Assembly: GCA_021234155.1 (NCBI GenBank)
Contig: JAJEKV010000093.1
Coordinates: 124,001 to 188,000 of the forward strand
Length of the DNA stretch: 64,000 nucleotides
Direction of reading: 5' to 3'
Origin: Isoetes taiwanensis
Lineage: Eukaryota; Streptophyta; Lycopodiopsida; Isoetales; Isoetaceae
Numbering within the stretch: position 1 is the stretch's first letter; every line of letters starts with the position of its first letter. The translations under genes were made by a program, and so were the position numbers. The notes beneath the pieces are model-generated. The model was not told where the DNA came from, made no database searches, and saw nothing but the letters and a program-made list of their open reading frames with translations. This document shows positions 44,715 to 57,800 of the stretch, one piece after another.

Positions 44715-45006
44715 GAAAATTAATTTCTAGTATTGGAAGCAGGCCCATCCAAATTGAAGAGGACCATTTTCTTGTACTTTTTCTTAGATGTTTGTGGGGT
44801 ATAGAATTCATCAAGTCCAGATTGTGTAGGAGATGACATGACTAAGTCATTGGTCGGGTACACCTCTTCCAAATTGTCATCTACAGTAGCCCCTATACTT
44901 TGATCAACACATATAGCTTGAACAGACTGAGGATCTACAGACTGGATTTTTGAGCCCTCTCTAATGGCAGAAGGCTCAGCACAATTTGGAGATTTTGGCT
45001 ATTGCA

Positions 45007-46492
45007 TTAAGAGCTACTAGTATCTCCCTGATTTCCAACCTCAGAGTTATGGATCAAAGGCACTGGCTGTTGCTTCTGAAGCTCACCAATACCTTTCAGA
45101 TGTGGTTCGTTAGGACCAGGAAAAAGGTTCTGAACAGGAAAATCAGTGAGCATTATTTTAGATGCATGAGAGCATTCACCTTTCTCCACAGCAGGAGAGG
45201 GGGAGGTAGACAAAGCTCCACTCTCCAGTGTTGGCTCCTTAATTGTAATACCACGATTTAAAACCTTTACACTCCCGGGAAGCTCATCTGACTTTTGAAT
45301 CCAGGTTATCTTTCCTTTCTTCTGAGCCAATTGTGCCTGTTCTGCCCTTTCATGCTCTTCTTTGATCCTCTGCTTACGGGCTTTTCTCTTCACACTACCA
45401 TTGACATTCTGCCTCCTAAATGCAGGGGATGGTTTTTTATATGGTGTAATCCATGGATTTGGAGGCTCCAAATTTGGCTTTTTTTTTTCAATGAAGCCTT
45501 TCCAGACCCCCCCACTATGTAGCCGAATTCCACAAGTACCACAAGGAGTGGGTATCCCTCTCCACTGCAGAGGATGCATTTCTGAAGGCCAAAGTAATCA
45601 CAGTAATCAATTCTCTCAGGAATTGGCTTGAGGAGATCTAATTGGACACAAACACGCGGGGTTGGTCAGGCATGGCCTCCATTCCAATGAAATCCCCAAA
45701 TCCCTAGAAGAGATTCTTTAGGATTTCTTCACTCCAATAGATTGGGTTGAGGCCCTGCACCGAAGTCCATGCAGGATGGAAGAGCTGCTTAATACCCTGA
45801 GGGTCAAAGGCCGGGTACCATCTTTGAAAGAAGATTTGGGTATTGACTCTCGTAATCGTGCCTTGTTTAAGGAGCATTTTAACAAAGATCTCATTCCCAC
45901 ATTCCACAATCAAGGAAGGGAAATCAAGCCAATAAATCTTATAAATAGAGATACTTTCAATTAGCTTTTCGAGCTCGGCTCTTATCATCGAGAGTTTCAC
46001 TCCCTCATGTCTAACACAGCCAATCACTGCTCGATTCACCATTTGTTTTAATCTTGCTTCCACAAACGGGTTTTTCAGAATTTTACCATGGAATACATGC
46101 TTGGTCCTTTGCACAACTATCCCGCCCTCCTCTTCTTGCAGATTGTTCAGATGCTCCAAAATTGGCTTCACAATATTTTGCTGCCTTTGCATAGCTCCTA
46201 TCCCCATCTGTTGCCTCGTCGCCACCATGTCTACCGGTGTTACGCTTGTCTTCTTCGGCTCCAAGTCCGACAGGTACGTGAAGAAGTCGCCAAAAGCCAC
46301 TAGATTATCTGCGTTCTTTTCGACTTCCTTTCCCTTTCTCACCCTATTGGTTTCATCATTACTGACCGTTGCATTCTTTCCTTTTGCAGGTCCCAAATCT
46401 TTCAAAAGTTGTACCAATTTCCTCCTTTCAATATCTGACATGATAGACATTCTTCTTGCAATCATTTTGAGCTCATCAGGCACAGAATCCAA
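45007..46492 (-). pseudogene. LINE-C ORF1, DUF4283 nucleic-acid-binding protein
   Basis: MDSVPDELKMIARRMSIMSDIERRKLVQLLKDL opens the frame at 46492. The DUF4283 region includes NPFVEARLKQMVNRAV, GNEIFVKMLLKQG and QIFFQRWYPAFDPQG, then LNPIYWSEEILKN. The frame breaks at about 45704 and again before the Cys-containing segment (CGTCGIRLH, about 45530) and the basic tail (KRKARKQRIKEEHERAEQAQLAQKKG). This is the usual ORF1 of angiosperm-type L1 elements and binds LINE RNA. Confidence 0.8.
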
Positions 46493-46560
46493 TACATGGC
46501 TGTCTCTTGTTTCCTAAATTGTCCTTACACAACAAAATAGGAGATTTACCGTTCTCCATA

Positions 46561-48891
46561 TCTAGCTTCTCAAAATATTATGAACCAAATCCGTTTTCTC
46601 TTTATAGTTTTGTTGTTTTTGTTTTCTTCTTTTTTTTTTTCGTTTTTTTTTTTGCTTAATCTTAACACTGGACTTTAACTATGATTTTCCCATCATGCCA
46701 ATCACAGAAAATATGGAATACACCATTGGCAACAGCATTTTTATAATCAATGAATTCCCCTAACCAAAACTCTTCAACAAGAACAGTGTTTTCAAGAATG
46801 GTTGAAAAAATGGGAGTAAAAAGTTGATCAAGGAATAATTGCTGCATTACCAGGAAGTTCCATAGCACATCAGGCTCTCCTTCAAGCCATCCACATGAAT
46901 GTCGATTGCCCTGTATCAGAATTGCAAATAGTCTCACCATGGCCCCATTTCTGAGCGCTCAGAAAAAACTGGAACACCACCGCCTCTCCCTGATTCCTTA
47001 TTGGTGCTTATATACTTAATCAACCCCTTACTAACCAAACCTTCTTGAAAACCTCCACCTTCAACAATTCCTTCTTCTCTGTTTGAACCTATGTACATTT
47101 GCAATTCAGCCGATAAAAAGTAAAAGAATCTTCAAAGTAAAGAGAAAAAAAGAAAAAGAAAAAGATGGAAGCCCTTACAGACCTGCTTTATTGCTTCATC
47201 CGGATGGTCCAAATTTTGAAATAGTTTCATGGAATTTCTACATCACCAGAATGTAAGCACAAGGGCATTGTAAGTATTCAGACCTAGATGTGAAATACTT
47301 ATTGTTCCATGTTCCATGCTGCCTGTAATCTATCTATGCTAATGCAACTTGCCAGCAATGACTCTTTTGCATTCCATGAACTTTTTTTGCCAAGTTCTCA
47401 AGTGCAATCTGCCATCTATCTGTTATTACTCTATCTAATTTGTCAGTAAATTTTCAGTTCTCACTGCATATCCAATGACATAATTTTGTATCTTTCCTCA
47501 AATAGCACCTGCTACACTATTCTTTCCATATGCTGCGTCGTGTTTCTCATCTAATGACATCATTTTTCCTCTATTTGAATATGTTGCATTTCAGCTTCAT
47601 GATTTCTTCTTGTATGCACATCCATGCATTACCAAGTATATAATTTCCTTCCCTGTCATATCCCCGGATTATGGAGCACTTTTTTTTTTTTAAATTTCTC
47701 AAGAATGAGAAGTCGTATTATTTTGACCAAACCTATATCACGAAGTAGTGATGAAGACATGTCATGAGCTGAAGATGACCAATGTCCTAAGGCCACTTTG
47801 TAAACTCCAGAACTTTAACACTAGAGTTGTTACTGGAACTATCCTGGGTTCATCCACCAGAATTGGTCCAGCATACCCTTTGCCACTTAAACCCAGATAT
47901 CTAACAAGAGAAATTTCCATTTCATAAGATACCACCACTTTTGGAACTTCACTTGATTCTTTATAGCTATGGAGAATTTCATGACCAATGGATTTACCTA
48001 TATGTTGTGGTGATTGCCCAAACTTTATAGAATTCAGCAGTTTTTACGCCAGGCCAGAACTGCATTTTCTAAACTTTCTAGCATAAAGGGGCCCAAACAT
48101 TTCTAAAATTGAAAGTAATTGATGTTTTATTATAAAACATGTTGATTTGCATGTTTTCATGTTTCGCTGCCATTAGATGACACTATATGAAGTCGTCAAA
48201 CCATATTTAGCTCAAAAAAGCTGTTTGAGGTTGTGAATTGTTTCTCCTTTACTATAACAAGTTTTGACGTAAGACTTGTGGCCATAAGTTGTCAACTCTA
48301 AGAGCCATAATCTAATAATTTTTTGAAGTCTCCATAAGTTGCGTTGATTTCAATTTTCACGAAAGAAGATTTGGCACAGAATCCAGGACAAAAATAGAAC
48401 TAAAATGGTGTAACTAAACTCATATATAAGCTTTCTATGGGCAATAAATGATGCATTCCATACATTCCACTTATAGCTACATAATAATTAAAGAATTTTA
48501 TCAACTTAAATATGATGAATAACTATGTATTCTTTATATTTATAAGTGGTTGCCAGTACATAAAATTGGAGCTTAGTTAAGGTAATAGTACAAAAAACTC
48601 ATCTTTTATGATAGGCAATATTTTCTTAATGAATGTGGGCCTTGCTTGGCAACATAGACATGAATCTTATGTTAAAAGTAACACATTATGTAGAAGATTT
48701 GATTTAAAATAGAAATGGACAATTTCTAGTTTGTTCTTAGGCTTGCAATATTTTAAAGCAAGGTAACATTCTTTTTCAACTCATGATTGACAAAACATGT
48801 GATACAAGTTCAAAATATAGTTTGTATCGTCTTAGCAAAACATACGATGAAATCTTCTTATTTTTTACTATCATAAACTTAGGACACATGT
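46561..48891. other. AT-rich DNA, no gene seen
   Basis: The ORFs are short and unsupported. A T-run at 47682-47692 followed by AAATTTCTCAAGAATGAGAAG looks like the reversed tail of a short LINE fragment. No exon with a recognisable domain was found. Confidence 0.4.
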
Positions 48892-49440
48892 CATTAGGGT
48901 TTTTTTGAGATTAAAAAAGGGCCTTCAAAACATGCCAACTAAGCCAAATGAAGATAAATGAACTACCAATCAGAAATCAGAGCCTGACGGGTCCAGTCAG
49001 CAAAACTGTTATAACTAACTCACTAAATCACATTTTTTAGCATAACTATTGATAGAAAAGTTCAAATGAGCTCTCGTTTAGTGCAATAGATAGATCTCGT
49101 TGAGATCTTTCCAACCTTAGGTCTTTGCACATATTTTAATCATTTATGATTGTTAAAACTCTGAAAAATATGGTTTTTACCATTTTTTACTATTCTGCGG
49201 GGCTAAAAGATATGCAAACCTCCCAAGGTTGGAAAGATCTCAATGAGATCTATCTATTTCACCAAACGAGAGCTCATTTGGACTTTTCTATCAACACTTA
49301 TGCTAGAAAATGTGATCCAGTGAGTTAGTTATAACTGTTTTGCTGACTGGATTACCAGTTCTGTTTTCGGATTGGTAGTTCATATAGCTTAGTCAGCAGT
49401 TCTTAGAAGGCCCTTTTATGATCTCAAAAAATCCCTAATG
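48892..49440. mobile_element. Foldback element, 549 bp
   Basis: The arms of about 220 bp (48892-49115 and 49216-49440) are inverted copies at roughly 85-90 percent identity. Both begin CATTAGGGTTTTTTTGAG or CATTAGGGATTTTTTGAG, then an AAAAGGGCCTT block, then ACAGTTATAACTAACTCACT-like and GAGCTCTCGTTT blocks. The loop is about 100 bp. No target duplication is clear. It has no coding capacity, so it is a MITE or foldback element that depends on an unseen transposase. Confidence 0.88.
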
Positions 49441-52400
49441 CTACTTAGGAGTTCCTATTTTAGGTATAATAATAGTAACCTTAGCTTGTCTTTCATGATA
49501 GACTATAATTTTTATGGATTTAAGCTTCATTGGCAACATAGATCTCCAATTTGATGTTAAAAATAATATACTAATGTATGTAAGACATGAATATAAATAG
49601 ACATGGACCATTATGGTCCACAATTAGATGAATTGATATAGAAGTATATCTCTTTAAGTATCATTACAAACTCTATTTATCACTTCATTTGTCACTTATA
49701 CAATAATATGGTGATTTTCTACCTTCTCTAACATAATTTTTGGAAGAATGAGTGGAGATTCATATAGGTTCAATTTGCTTGTGCTTCAACATTACCATTA
49801 AATAAGGCAATTCTAGCAACCAACTAATTTTTTTCAAATAGTTACTATACATGGAATATATATTCTTAAGGCGAGTTTAAAGTCAATTAAGATGATGATG
49901 TTCTGGCTTTTTGAATAATCCTAAGCCATGTGTCCGGACTAACAGTAGGAAACAGACGTACTACCTTTATTTTTCATAGTTATAGCTTTTTATATTTGTT
50001 CTTCATTCTTTTGCATTACTTCCACAACTTGAGAAGTTTGAAAATACAAGTTTTGAATTTACCATTCAATGCATAGGTTTATGAAATCCACGGAACACGT
50101 AATCTAGCAGATAACTTAGAATGGACACTAGAAAGTTTACTCTAAACCTCAAGATAATGAGCATTGATATTTTTAATGAATGGAGTGGTTCATGAGGTGC
50201 TTATATCCCACAATTGAAACTGAAATCGATTAAGATGAGGGAGTTCTTAATTTTAAAAAGAAGGTGGACCAGTAATGGTCCCAGGAAAACAAACCTTTTT
50301 TTATTTCTTGTGAACAAACGATGTGCTTTTTTAACGTGTTTTGTTTTTAGAGTGATTCTATAATATGGTAACCTTTCAATGAATTTGAATCATTTTACTC
50401 CTATATAGACATAAGTTATCAGTCACTTGTAAATGAAAAAATAAAAGAAAATCAAAACTTCATCATTAAGGCTAATGGACATTTTTCTTAGATAAAGCAA
50501 ATTGTCTACCATTTATATTCGAAATTTTAGGTCAAAATTCATTTCCTTACAAAAGTTAGAGATTTGATTTGGGAACAGCTTTCTGGAAACCAGTATTGGT
50601 TCACATAAGACAAACAACAGTTTTGACCCTGCCAGATTCAAACAACTCTATCTCTCTTCTCAGATATCGGATTGAGATGCAGTGTTTTGTGTTTTACTCT
50701 CTAACTCATGAAGAAAAATACAAAAATAATGAAAAAAATCATAAAAATCTTCTTACTGAGACAGTTTTTATCTAAACATAAAGCAAAACAGACTTGACCC
50801 CCTTGTGTTTACCCAAGTGTAACTTTCATAAACGGGGACCAATAGATTTTTAGGTATTTTTTCCATGCAATATGACTGCTATTAAGATATAAGAAGGGTT
50901 TGACTGATTATTGAACCTTTGATTTTATATGAATTTTAAAGCAAACAGTGCAAATGCACCTTTTCTGGTACATCATGTGACCACTCTAGTGTTAAGCACA
51001 ATTTCCAATTCACTAGAGGTATCTACGAAATAAATAGTAATACATTGACAGTGTTAAGTGCTATGTGCAAACTCCCTGCAGTCCCATTTCCTCTTTGAAT
51101 TGTAGGAATCAAAGCACCAGCAAGAGCCCACAACATGGTTATATGAATTATAAAAGGAGGATTAATGTACAACAAACTTAGATATCCTTAAAAGCCCAAA
51201 TGTGTATAAGATCTTCACCTGCTCCTGCTAGCAAATGTTGAGGAGACATCATTTGGCTCCTATTCCAGTCCTAAAGTGCATGACGTAGTTGTTTAGGGAT
51301 ATAGCGTGCTCTAAGGGTATTGATTTGAGTACATGGTATATTGCAGGAGCCAAAACAGTCATCGCAATATAGAAAAACATCTCGTTGTTTTTTACATGCC
51401 ACTTGAAGGAGATATACATAATAGAATGTTTCCCCAGTGCATCCGTTTGTGACAGATACATCCTTCTATACGTGCCAGAAAAGACAGTAGGAAGGCATTC
51501 AGCTAGAAAACTCTAGACATCAAAGTTTGGGTTTGGCTGCATAATGGATGAAAGGAATTGCCCGATAACCACCACTAAAGAAGAATGGAACAAATAAAAA
51601 TGAAGTAGAAATAAGCAAATAGATTACTTTAGTATCTCTTATGCTTCCATGGTCATTGTAACTTATAAGCTCCACTCGAACCCATCTTTGAAATCTCCAT
51701 CCTACTGGTAAGCTGGCCTAAGAGAAAATAAGTTGGCTGTGTTGTCGTTGTCATCTTGTGTAAGAAGAGCATGCTTCTCAGTTCATCCAGATTACCCCAA
51801 ACACATAGAGCTTGCTTTTGGAAATGCATGCTGATGGCTTTTATTACCAAATCATCTGATGTTCTTGGGTCTACTTGCCTTTTTTGCGCTTCATCTTCTT
51901 CTGCATATCTGAAAGTACTTGCAATGAATTGCCGTCAAAGGTAAAACAGAAACACTGAAAATGTAAAAAAAGCTCAAAATACAAGGGTCTGCAATTCAGG
52001 ATTTGTATCAATAAGAGCACTGAGTATATATCTGATGCTCATCTCTGATACTGGCCAAGAGCAACTGAACAAAGGTCATGAGCAGAGAATCCATCCGACT
52101 TGCAGTTGGATTGAAGATTCGAAGAAGGAAAGCTTCAGCAGAGAAAGCATTTTCAGGGGTATTCCATGGAAAGCAGGGCGAACGTTGCACTAGACATAGC
52201 TCCAATTAGGAAAGTTCGGCTGACGTGGACGTGAAAGGCAATTAAGTTTGGGTGACAAAGGTGCCCATGAGGACAACTTAGAATTGCACGAAATTGTGCA
52301 CCTCGCCTCGGATTAGGCAAGCCTCCTAAAAAACTGTAAGAATATTTAAAGAATTAAATAAGTTCATAGAAATGTCAACAAATGACACTCACAATCATAG

Positions 52401-53384
52401 CATCCTCAATAGAAGACGCAAGAACACCAACACTGCCCACTATCCAGTTTAAAGGGAGCACACTGCAAGATATGTAATAAATTGACTATAAACATCAATA
52501 TACATCCTGCCTTGGATAAATTATACATTACAAAAATTGGAAACTGGCTCAAGCATTCACACTTAAGAGAAATCCTCTTCACATGATCAAAGACCCTGTT
52601 GATTCCATGAGCCATGAAAAAATGCTTGTTCAACAACACCCGCACAGTGCTCCCAAGTGGCATAGCTTATAAGAGCAAAACGAGGTTGTCCACCATCTAA
52701 TAACGAATTATGGGAGCATGTCAAGGACATATTCCGAGCATGCAGAGATGGCCATTTTTGTACAGAATAAATTTGTTTGCCAAGGGAGTTGCTCAGTTTT
52801 GACCCATCCATATTAAATCTACTACTAAACTTAGGATCAAACCGCTGATCTTCATGATCAACTGCTGATCTTCATGTTGCCTCTGAAGAGTATATTGCCC
52901 CCCCATTCCCATTTTTATCCCATCTTGAAAAACACATTGATTGATGTGCTTGCCCTCAAGAAGAAATTTAGGGATGCAGGAGGATCTAGCAATGGCATGT
53001 TATTTAGATGAACAGACTACTCGTTACCCCCATTTGAGTAAAAACTATTGCCCGTCCTTTTAAAGATGGCAAGTCTTTGAATAACTCCAGTTCTTTTTTC
53101 TCTGGTCCGATGGCTATGCATTATTCTCCATGATTCACATATCTTTGTCGAATATGGAGATCCTTTGGGCATGAGTACCTGGGAAGATCTCCATATAAAG
53201 TCTGCAGATTCAAAGCAAAGAAGATTGGAATTTCTATAAAATTGGCATTTTATGATCTAGTTGCTCACATTCTCTCTTTTTGAGGACCTTGACTTCTTAA
53301 TTTTCAAAAGCTTCAAAGCCTATTGTAAAAATAAGCTCATAGTTATAGCATTCAATTATAGTGCTAATTCTTTTTTTTGCATTT
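49441..53384. other. Long AT-rich region with doubtful minus-strand exons
   Basis: 49441-51050 shows nothing. Between 52811 and about 51060 the minus strand has several spliced-looking open segments: MDGSKLSNSLGKQIYSVQKW...QPRFALISYATWEHCAGVVEQAFFHGSW (52811-52620), LNWIVGSVGVLASSIEDAM followed by GTGAGT (52450-52390), FSAEAFLLRIFNPTASRMDSLL (52150-52080) and DDLVIKAISMHFQKQALCVWGNLDELRSML (51860-51760). They may belong to one gene or pseudogene. The second is faintly amidase-like. I do not recognise the family. Confidence 0.3.
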
Positions 53385-53401
53385 GGATACCTAAGATAAA
53401 C

Positions 53402-53596
53402 TTTTTTTTTTAAGAACTGTGTCATCAATATATTAAAAGAATGGTAATGTTACAAAGCAAGTGAAGAGGAAGGAGAACTGCCCCAAAGAGACAGCGATAC
53501 CTCGACACTCCATAACAAACTCACAGAAAAACTGCAACTCTACTGCTGTACAAACCGACCATCACCATCTACAACACCCAAGAAGTCCCGCCAAAT
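53402..53596 (-). mobile_element. Short 5'-truncated LINE or SINE insertion
   Basis: A T-run at 53402 (polyA tail on the minus strand) begins a 195-bp insertion flanked by an imperfect target duplication: GGATACCTAAGATAAAC at 53385-53401 and GGAATACCTAAAATAAAC at 53597-53614. It contains no ORF. The size and tail fit a LINE-mobilised fragment. Confidence 0.75.
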
Positions 53597-53614
53597 GGAA
53601 TACCTAAAATAAAC

Positions 53615-54788
53615 TTCGCTTTTATGGTCAAAGCTTTTTACGACCCTAGATTTAAGAATTGATCTTGTAAGTTCCCCGCTCTTTCTTCTATGCTGAACAA
53701 TTCATCATTCAAATGCAGGGAGTTTCTTCAAACTGGAAGAAATGACATAAATTTCTATGCCGCAAGAAGTATGACATGTTAAAGTTTTGATATTTACGGC
53801 ATTCAAGGTCTTGCTTGATTGGATGAATGACAATCTGTTCAGAACATTGTTCAGCACCGAGCTCTGTTGCTTTATCTTCATAATTCGCAAGCTTTTCTAT
53901 GAATCACATTAAAATGCGTCTGATAAACAGAAGCAAACGAATTTACCACTCAAATGCATGCAAAGACATCGTAGATGTTGCAGATAGCCATCCATGCCTG
54001 TAGCTCTGTAGAAAATTATAAAAGGGCGGGCATAGCTTTGCTTGACGGATCACTTGCCAAGGCTTTCAATGATGGGCAGCTGCACTTAGTGATGAAAACA
54101 GAAAATATCTCTAAAATAAAGATGCGAAATGTTACATGACAGCTGCCCTAAGAAATCTGCAAAATATAAGTACCTATGGGTTGAAAACTACACAAGATCT
54201 GCCATAGCCTGGGCCAAAATGGAGAAGGAAATGGCATTGCCGATTACAAAATCCTAAATGCATACCTTGGGTAGCAAGGGAGGATTGCCACGATTGCCGA
54301 TGCTGATTTGTGAAAAAAAAAGGTGTTTTGAGACTTCAGACCGATCGAAGAATCTTATAAAGTTTACAGATGCGGCATCCTAGATTGCTTACTCTGCTTC
54401 AATTTTTGTTGCCCTAGAAAAACATGTGAGAAGATCAAATAGGAGGAAAACCGGACTCCGTCCATAGCCAAGACGGAGGTCTGAGCCGGACTTTGCGTTT
54501 GGAGCCTCGAATAACCACGAAGTGATCTGAGATTTTATCTGGTCTTACTCAGAAAACCAAAGCGGGGGATTGCTTACAGAGCAAGTGACCAGTAACGGGG
54601 AGACCCACCTTTTTGGACGAACAAGGAAAGCTCGAATCGCATCATGACGTCACACAGAAAACATTTAGTTTTTTATTTTGATAGGGCACGTGTCGTGCTC
54701 ACGCTTTTTCCTGGGGCAGAAATATTAGCTTCAAACAGAAATTGAAGCTGGCTTACATATGTATTGATAACTCTGATACTAAAAAGTT
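53615..54788. other. Non-coding region before LINE-B
   Basis: No gene is supported. 54420-54720 is more GC-rich with several direct CCGGACT-type words. The sequence up to 54814 is the target flank of LINE-B. Confidence 0.4.
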
Positions 54789-54814
54789 ACTAAAAAGGAA
54801 TACCCTCTTTGCCC

Positions 54815-57800
54815 GGGTGGTCTCATGGAATTGTCGAGGCTTCCCTTGGCAGAAGGGGGACAGTCTGAACTCCGTGGCAGCCGATATGGATCTCATCTTT
54901 CTCATGGAGACATGGGAGCATGCTGGGCACAGGCTACCTGATCTGCCGGGTTACCAACATTTCTCGGTCTTCAATACCTGTACAGGACAGAGGGGTCATG
55001 GTGGAGTGGCTTGCTACTACCGGACAACCTTGGCACATTCGATTACCCTCCGTAAGACGATTGCACACAACCGGGTACTTGTGGGTTCGTGGTGCATAAT
55101 ACCGCTGGCAACCCTCTTTTTCCTCGTCGCTGTTATTTCCCTCACGCAGACAAAGACCTTCTATCGCAGCCCACCCCCGATGCGGATAGGATGGACCCTT
55201 ATGTCGATCTATATGATGACATACAAAGAAGACCGCCAGCTTGGGTAGGGTCGTCCTTCTTGGAGATTTCAATGCACGGACAGAGTAGAGCGGCCCATGC
55301 GACTTGACCCCCTCACGACGATGTCTCCGCAGCCTACGCCGCGAAGCGGCGGCCACGAGGGTCGGATGAATGACGTGTCACTCGCTTTGGCGCATTAGCC
55401 CTGCTATGTGGCATTTTTGACTTGATAATTTGCAATGGCCTTTCGCGGTGGTCGATTCTCGCAAGTGCACATGCATGTGACAATCGTGGGGAGGGTCTAG
55501 TGTGGTGGACTATGTGCTCAGAAGTTGCGCAAGATATGCATCTCATCGGCCGTTTAGGGTGGGCAATGAGCGGTCGGGATGAGGAGGTCGACTCGAGATC
55601 ACCTCCCACTTTATTTGGACTGGTTTGGCAAGCCGCCCGGAACCCCCACTATGCCGACCCCGTAGCCCCTCGGTTGAGACTAGATTATGAGTGCAGAGGA
55701 CTACGCCGAGATGCTCATGGACGCCCTCCCGGCAATTCGGCAGACCTCCACACTAGAGCAAAGAGACGGAACCGGTGACTTCGCTATTACGGGATGCGGC
55801 CGGGACAGTGCTTTGGCGGACCGTCGCCGCCTTTCGTGGTCAAGCAACATTTCGCGAACCCGATGGTTTGATGCGAGTGTGAAGAACGCGGCAGCTTCCG
55901 GTCACATTCGGATCCAGTGTACCCGCTTGCAGGCCACCACGCATGCCAGCGCCTATCCGAAGGACACAAAAAGGCGGTACCTTGCCGTGCATCGGGGAGA
56001 TGTTCGGCTGGCGGACACTCATCCTCGAACCTTTTGGCGTAGGGTGTGCCCTCAAGGCCAACCCGACCCATGGGGGACATCACACCGGGCGGTGGGAATA
56101 GTAATTTGCGGCGGCTCTATGACCCGCCAGGGGACGCCAGACGCCCATATCCCCACGGGATGGCTCCCCCATTGGTTCTCGTGGACCCGAGGATGTTGAG
56201 GAGGGCCTGCAATGGTCGGGCTAATGGGAAGGCACCGACCCGATGGTATGCGTGCCGAAGTTACTCAAATGGGCGGGGCAACCGCTTGTGCCGGCCCTCA
56301 CTACCTCGTTCAACGAGCATTGCGGGAAGGTCTCCCCGACAATGGACCACAAGCTGTGGCTGTTCCCATTCACAAAGGCGAGGCGACCCACCGTCCGCCA
56401 ATTACCGGACGATCATGGTCATTCAAGATTTGCCAAACTGCTATCGGCATTCTCGAAAGCAAAGCAGTTGATTGACTGGCGAGGGGCGGAGATGTCGCGA
56501 GCCCTCACACAGGCGGGCTTTAGACCCCGCCACTCAATGATTGACCATATCTTTACACTGCGGGCCGATTGAAGACGGCCCGAGAATCATCGGCAGGACT
56601 TGTATTGTTGCTTTGTGGACTTCGAAGGCTTTTGATACGGTTCCCGAAAAGGCGTAGGCTAGATAAGTCAGGCCCCGGGGCTCGGATTGCTCATGTCGCG
56701 TAATGCCATATACAAAGGTTGTATGAGAGTTGTTTTGGCGTGATGCACCGACCGGGCCAAGCATTCACCAAGTAGTATCTGGTCGGTAAGGTTGCCCCTC
56801 TCGCCAACACTTTTTGGCCTCTACATTGTCGGCTTAGAGCCCTAGCTTATCGAGCATGGGGGGATGGCATACGGCTTTTTGCACTGAGGTCATCCGGCCA
56901 CCATCTATGCGGACGATGTTGGCTGGCTTGCCCACACCCGAAGTTATGCGGTCTCACTGGATGCCCTAGACACATTTTGTCGCTACTGGACATGCGGCGT
57001 CAATCCGCCAAGACCGTGGTGGTTCTCATATCCTCTTCCCGTCACCCCATGCCTCCTGACTCACATATCGGGGACATACTGTGGGCGCCACGCCCACCTA
57101 CAAGTACCTAGGGGTGGAGTTCCCCTCCTCCTCTGGCTGGAGGCGCCTATCCGGCTATGGGTGACAGCCAGGCCGAAAGCGCTTTATGCCATGCAGAACA
57201 ATGACCACCGTGCGAGCTCTATGATTGGGGCCATCGGTCACATCCGCTTCGCAACCGGTCGAGCCGGCCCTTCCGCACAGGTCGAGGGTTTGGGGCGGTG
57301 GTGCCTCTTTGGCGACTGGAATGACTTGGAGCAAAAGTCACGAAGGCATTTTTGGCACGGGCACTTGGGGTGAAACCCCCCCCTATCGGATTCTCGCTGC
57401 GAAATCGATTCCACGCCATTGGCAGCCCTTGATAGACACATCGTCTATTTTTAGAAAGTGGTTACTATGGGTGATGCTCCGCAGCGGCTTAGGGCCTGTT
57501 GGAGGGGTAAGAGAGATCAGTGGTTCGCCAGATGGAACGTGCAGGAGCACAGATGCGTACAGGTGGGCACAGCGGCCGATCGTGACAGCCTGCGGGAGTA
57601 CCTAGATGCTTGTTTCCTTGGCAAGCTCTGGGACCCCGGCGCTCTAGAGCAGGTCAAAATGGCCCATTACAAGGAGCACATCAACCCCGTGTTAGCCCGG
57701 GGCCCACAGCTCTACCTGCGTTCCCAGCTGCCCCTGAAAAAGCGCAGACTCATTGCCTCCATTCGCACAGGTGCCCACCATCTTCGCATCGAGACGGGCA

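Larger units (their letters stand above)
42956..46560 (-). mobile_element. LINE-C, plant L1 with DUF4283-type ORF1, 3' truncated
   Basis: Minus-strand ORF1 (46492 to about 45010) and ORF2 (ATG at 44714) are present, but the element stops inside the RT at 42956, at the junction with the duplicated block. LINE-D (16090-17691) has the matching 3' half type but is a different fragment. The sequence upstream of ORF1 (46493-46660) is T-rich on the plus strand and may be 5' UTR. No target duplication was found. Confidence 0.8.

Noticed and set aside
42956-46560. LINE-C and LINE-D as two halves of one element separated by later insertions
   Set aside because: They are 25 kb apart with other complete insertions and no matching breakpoint; separate fragments of similar families are simpler.
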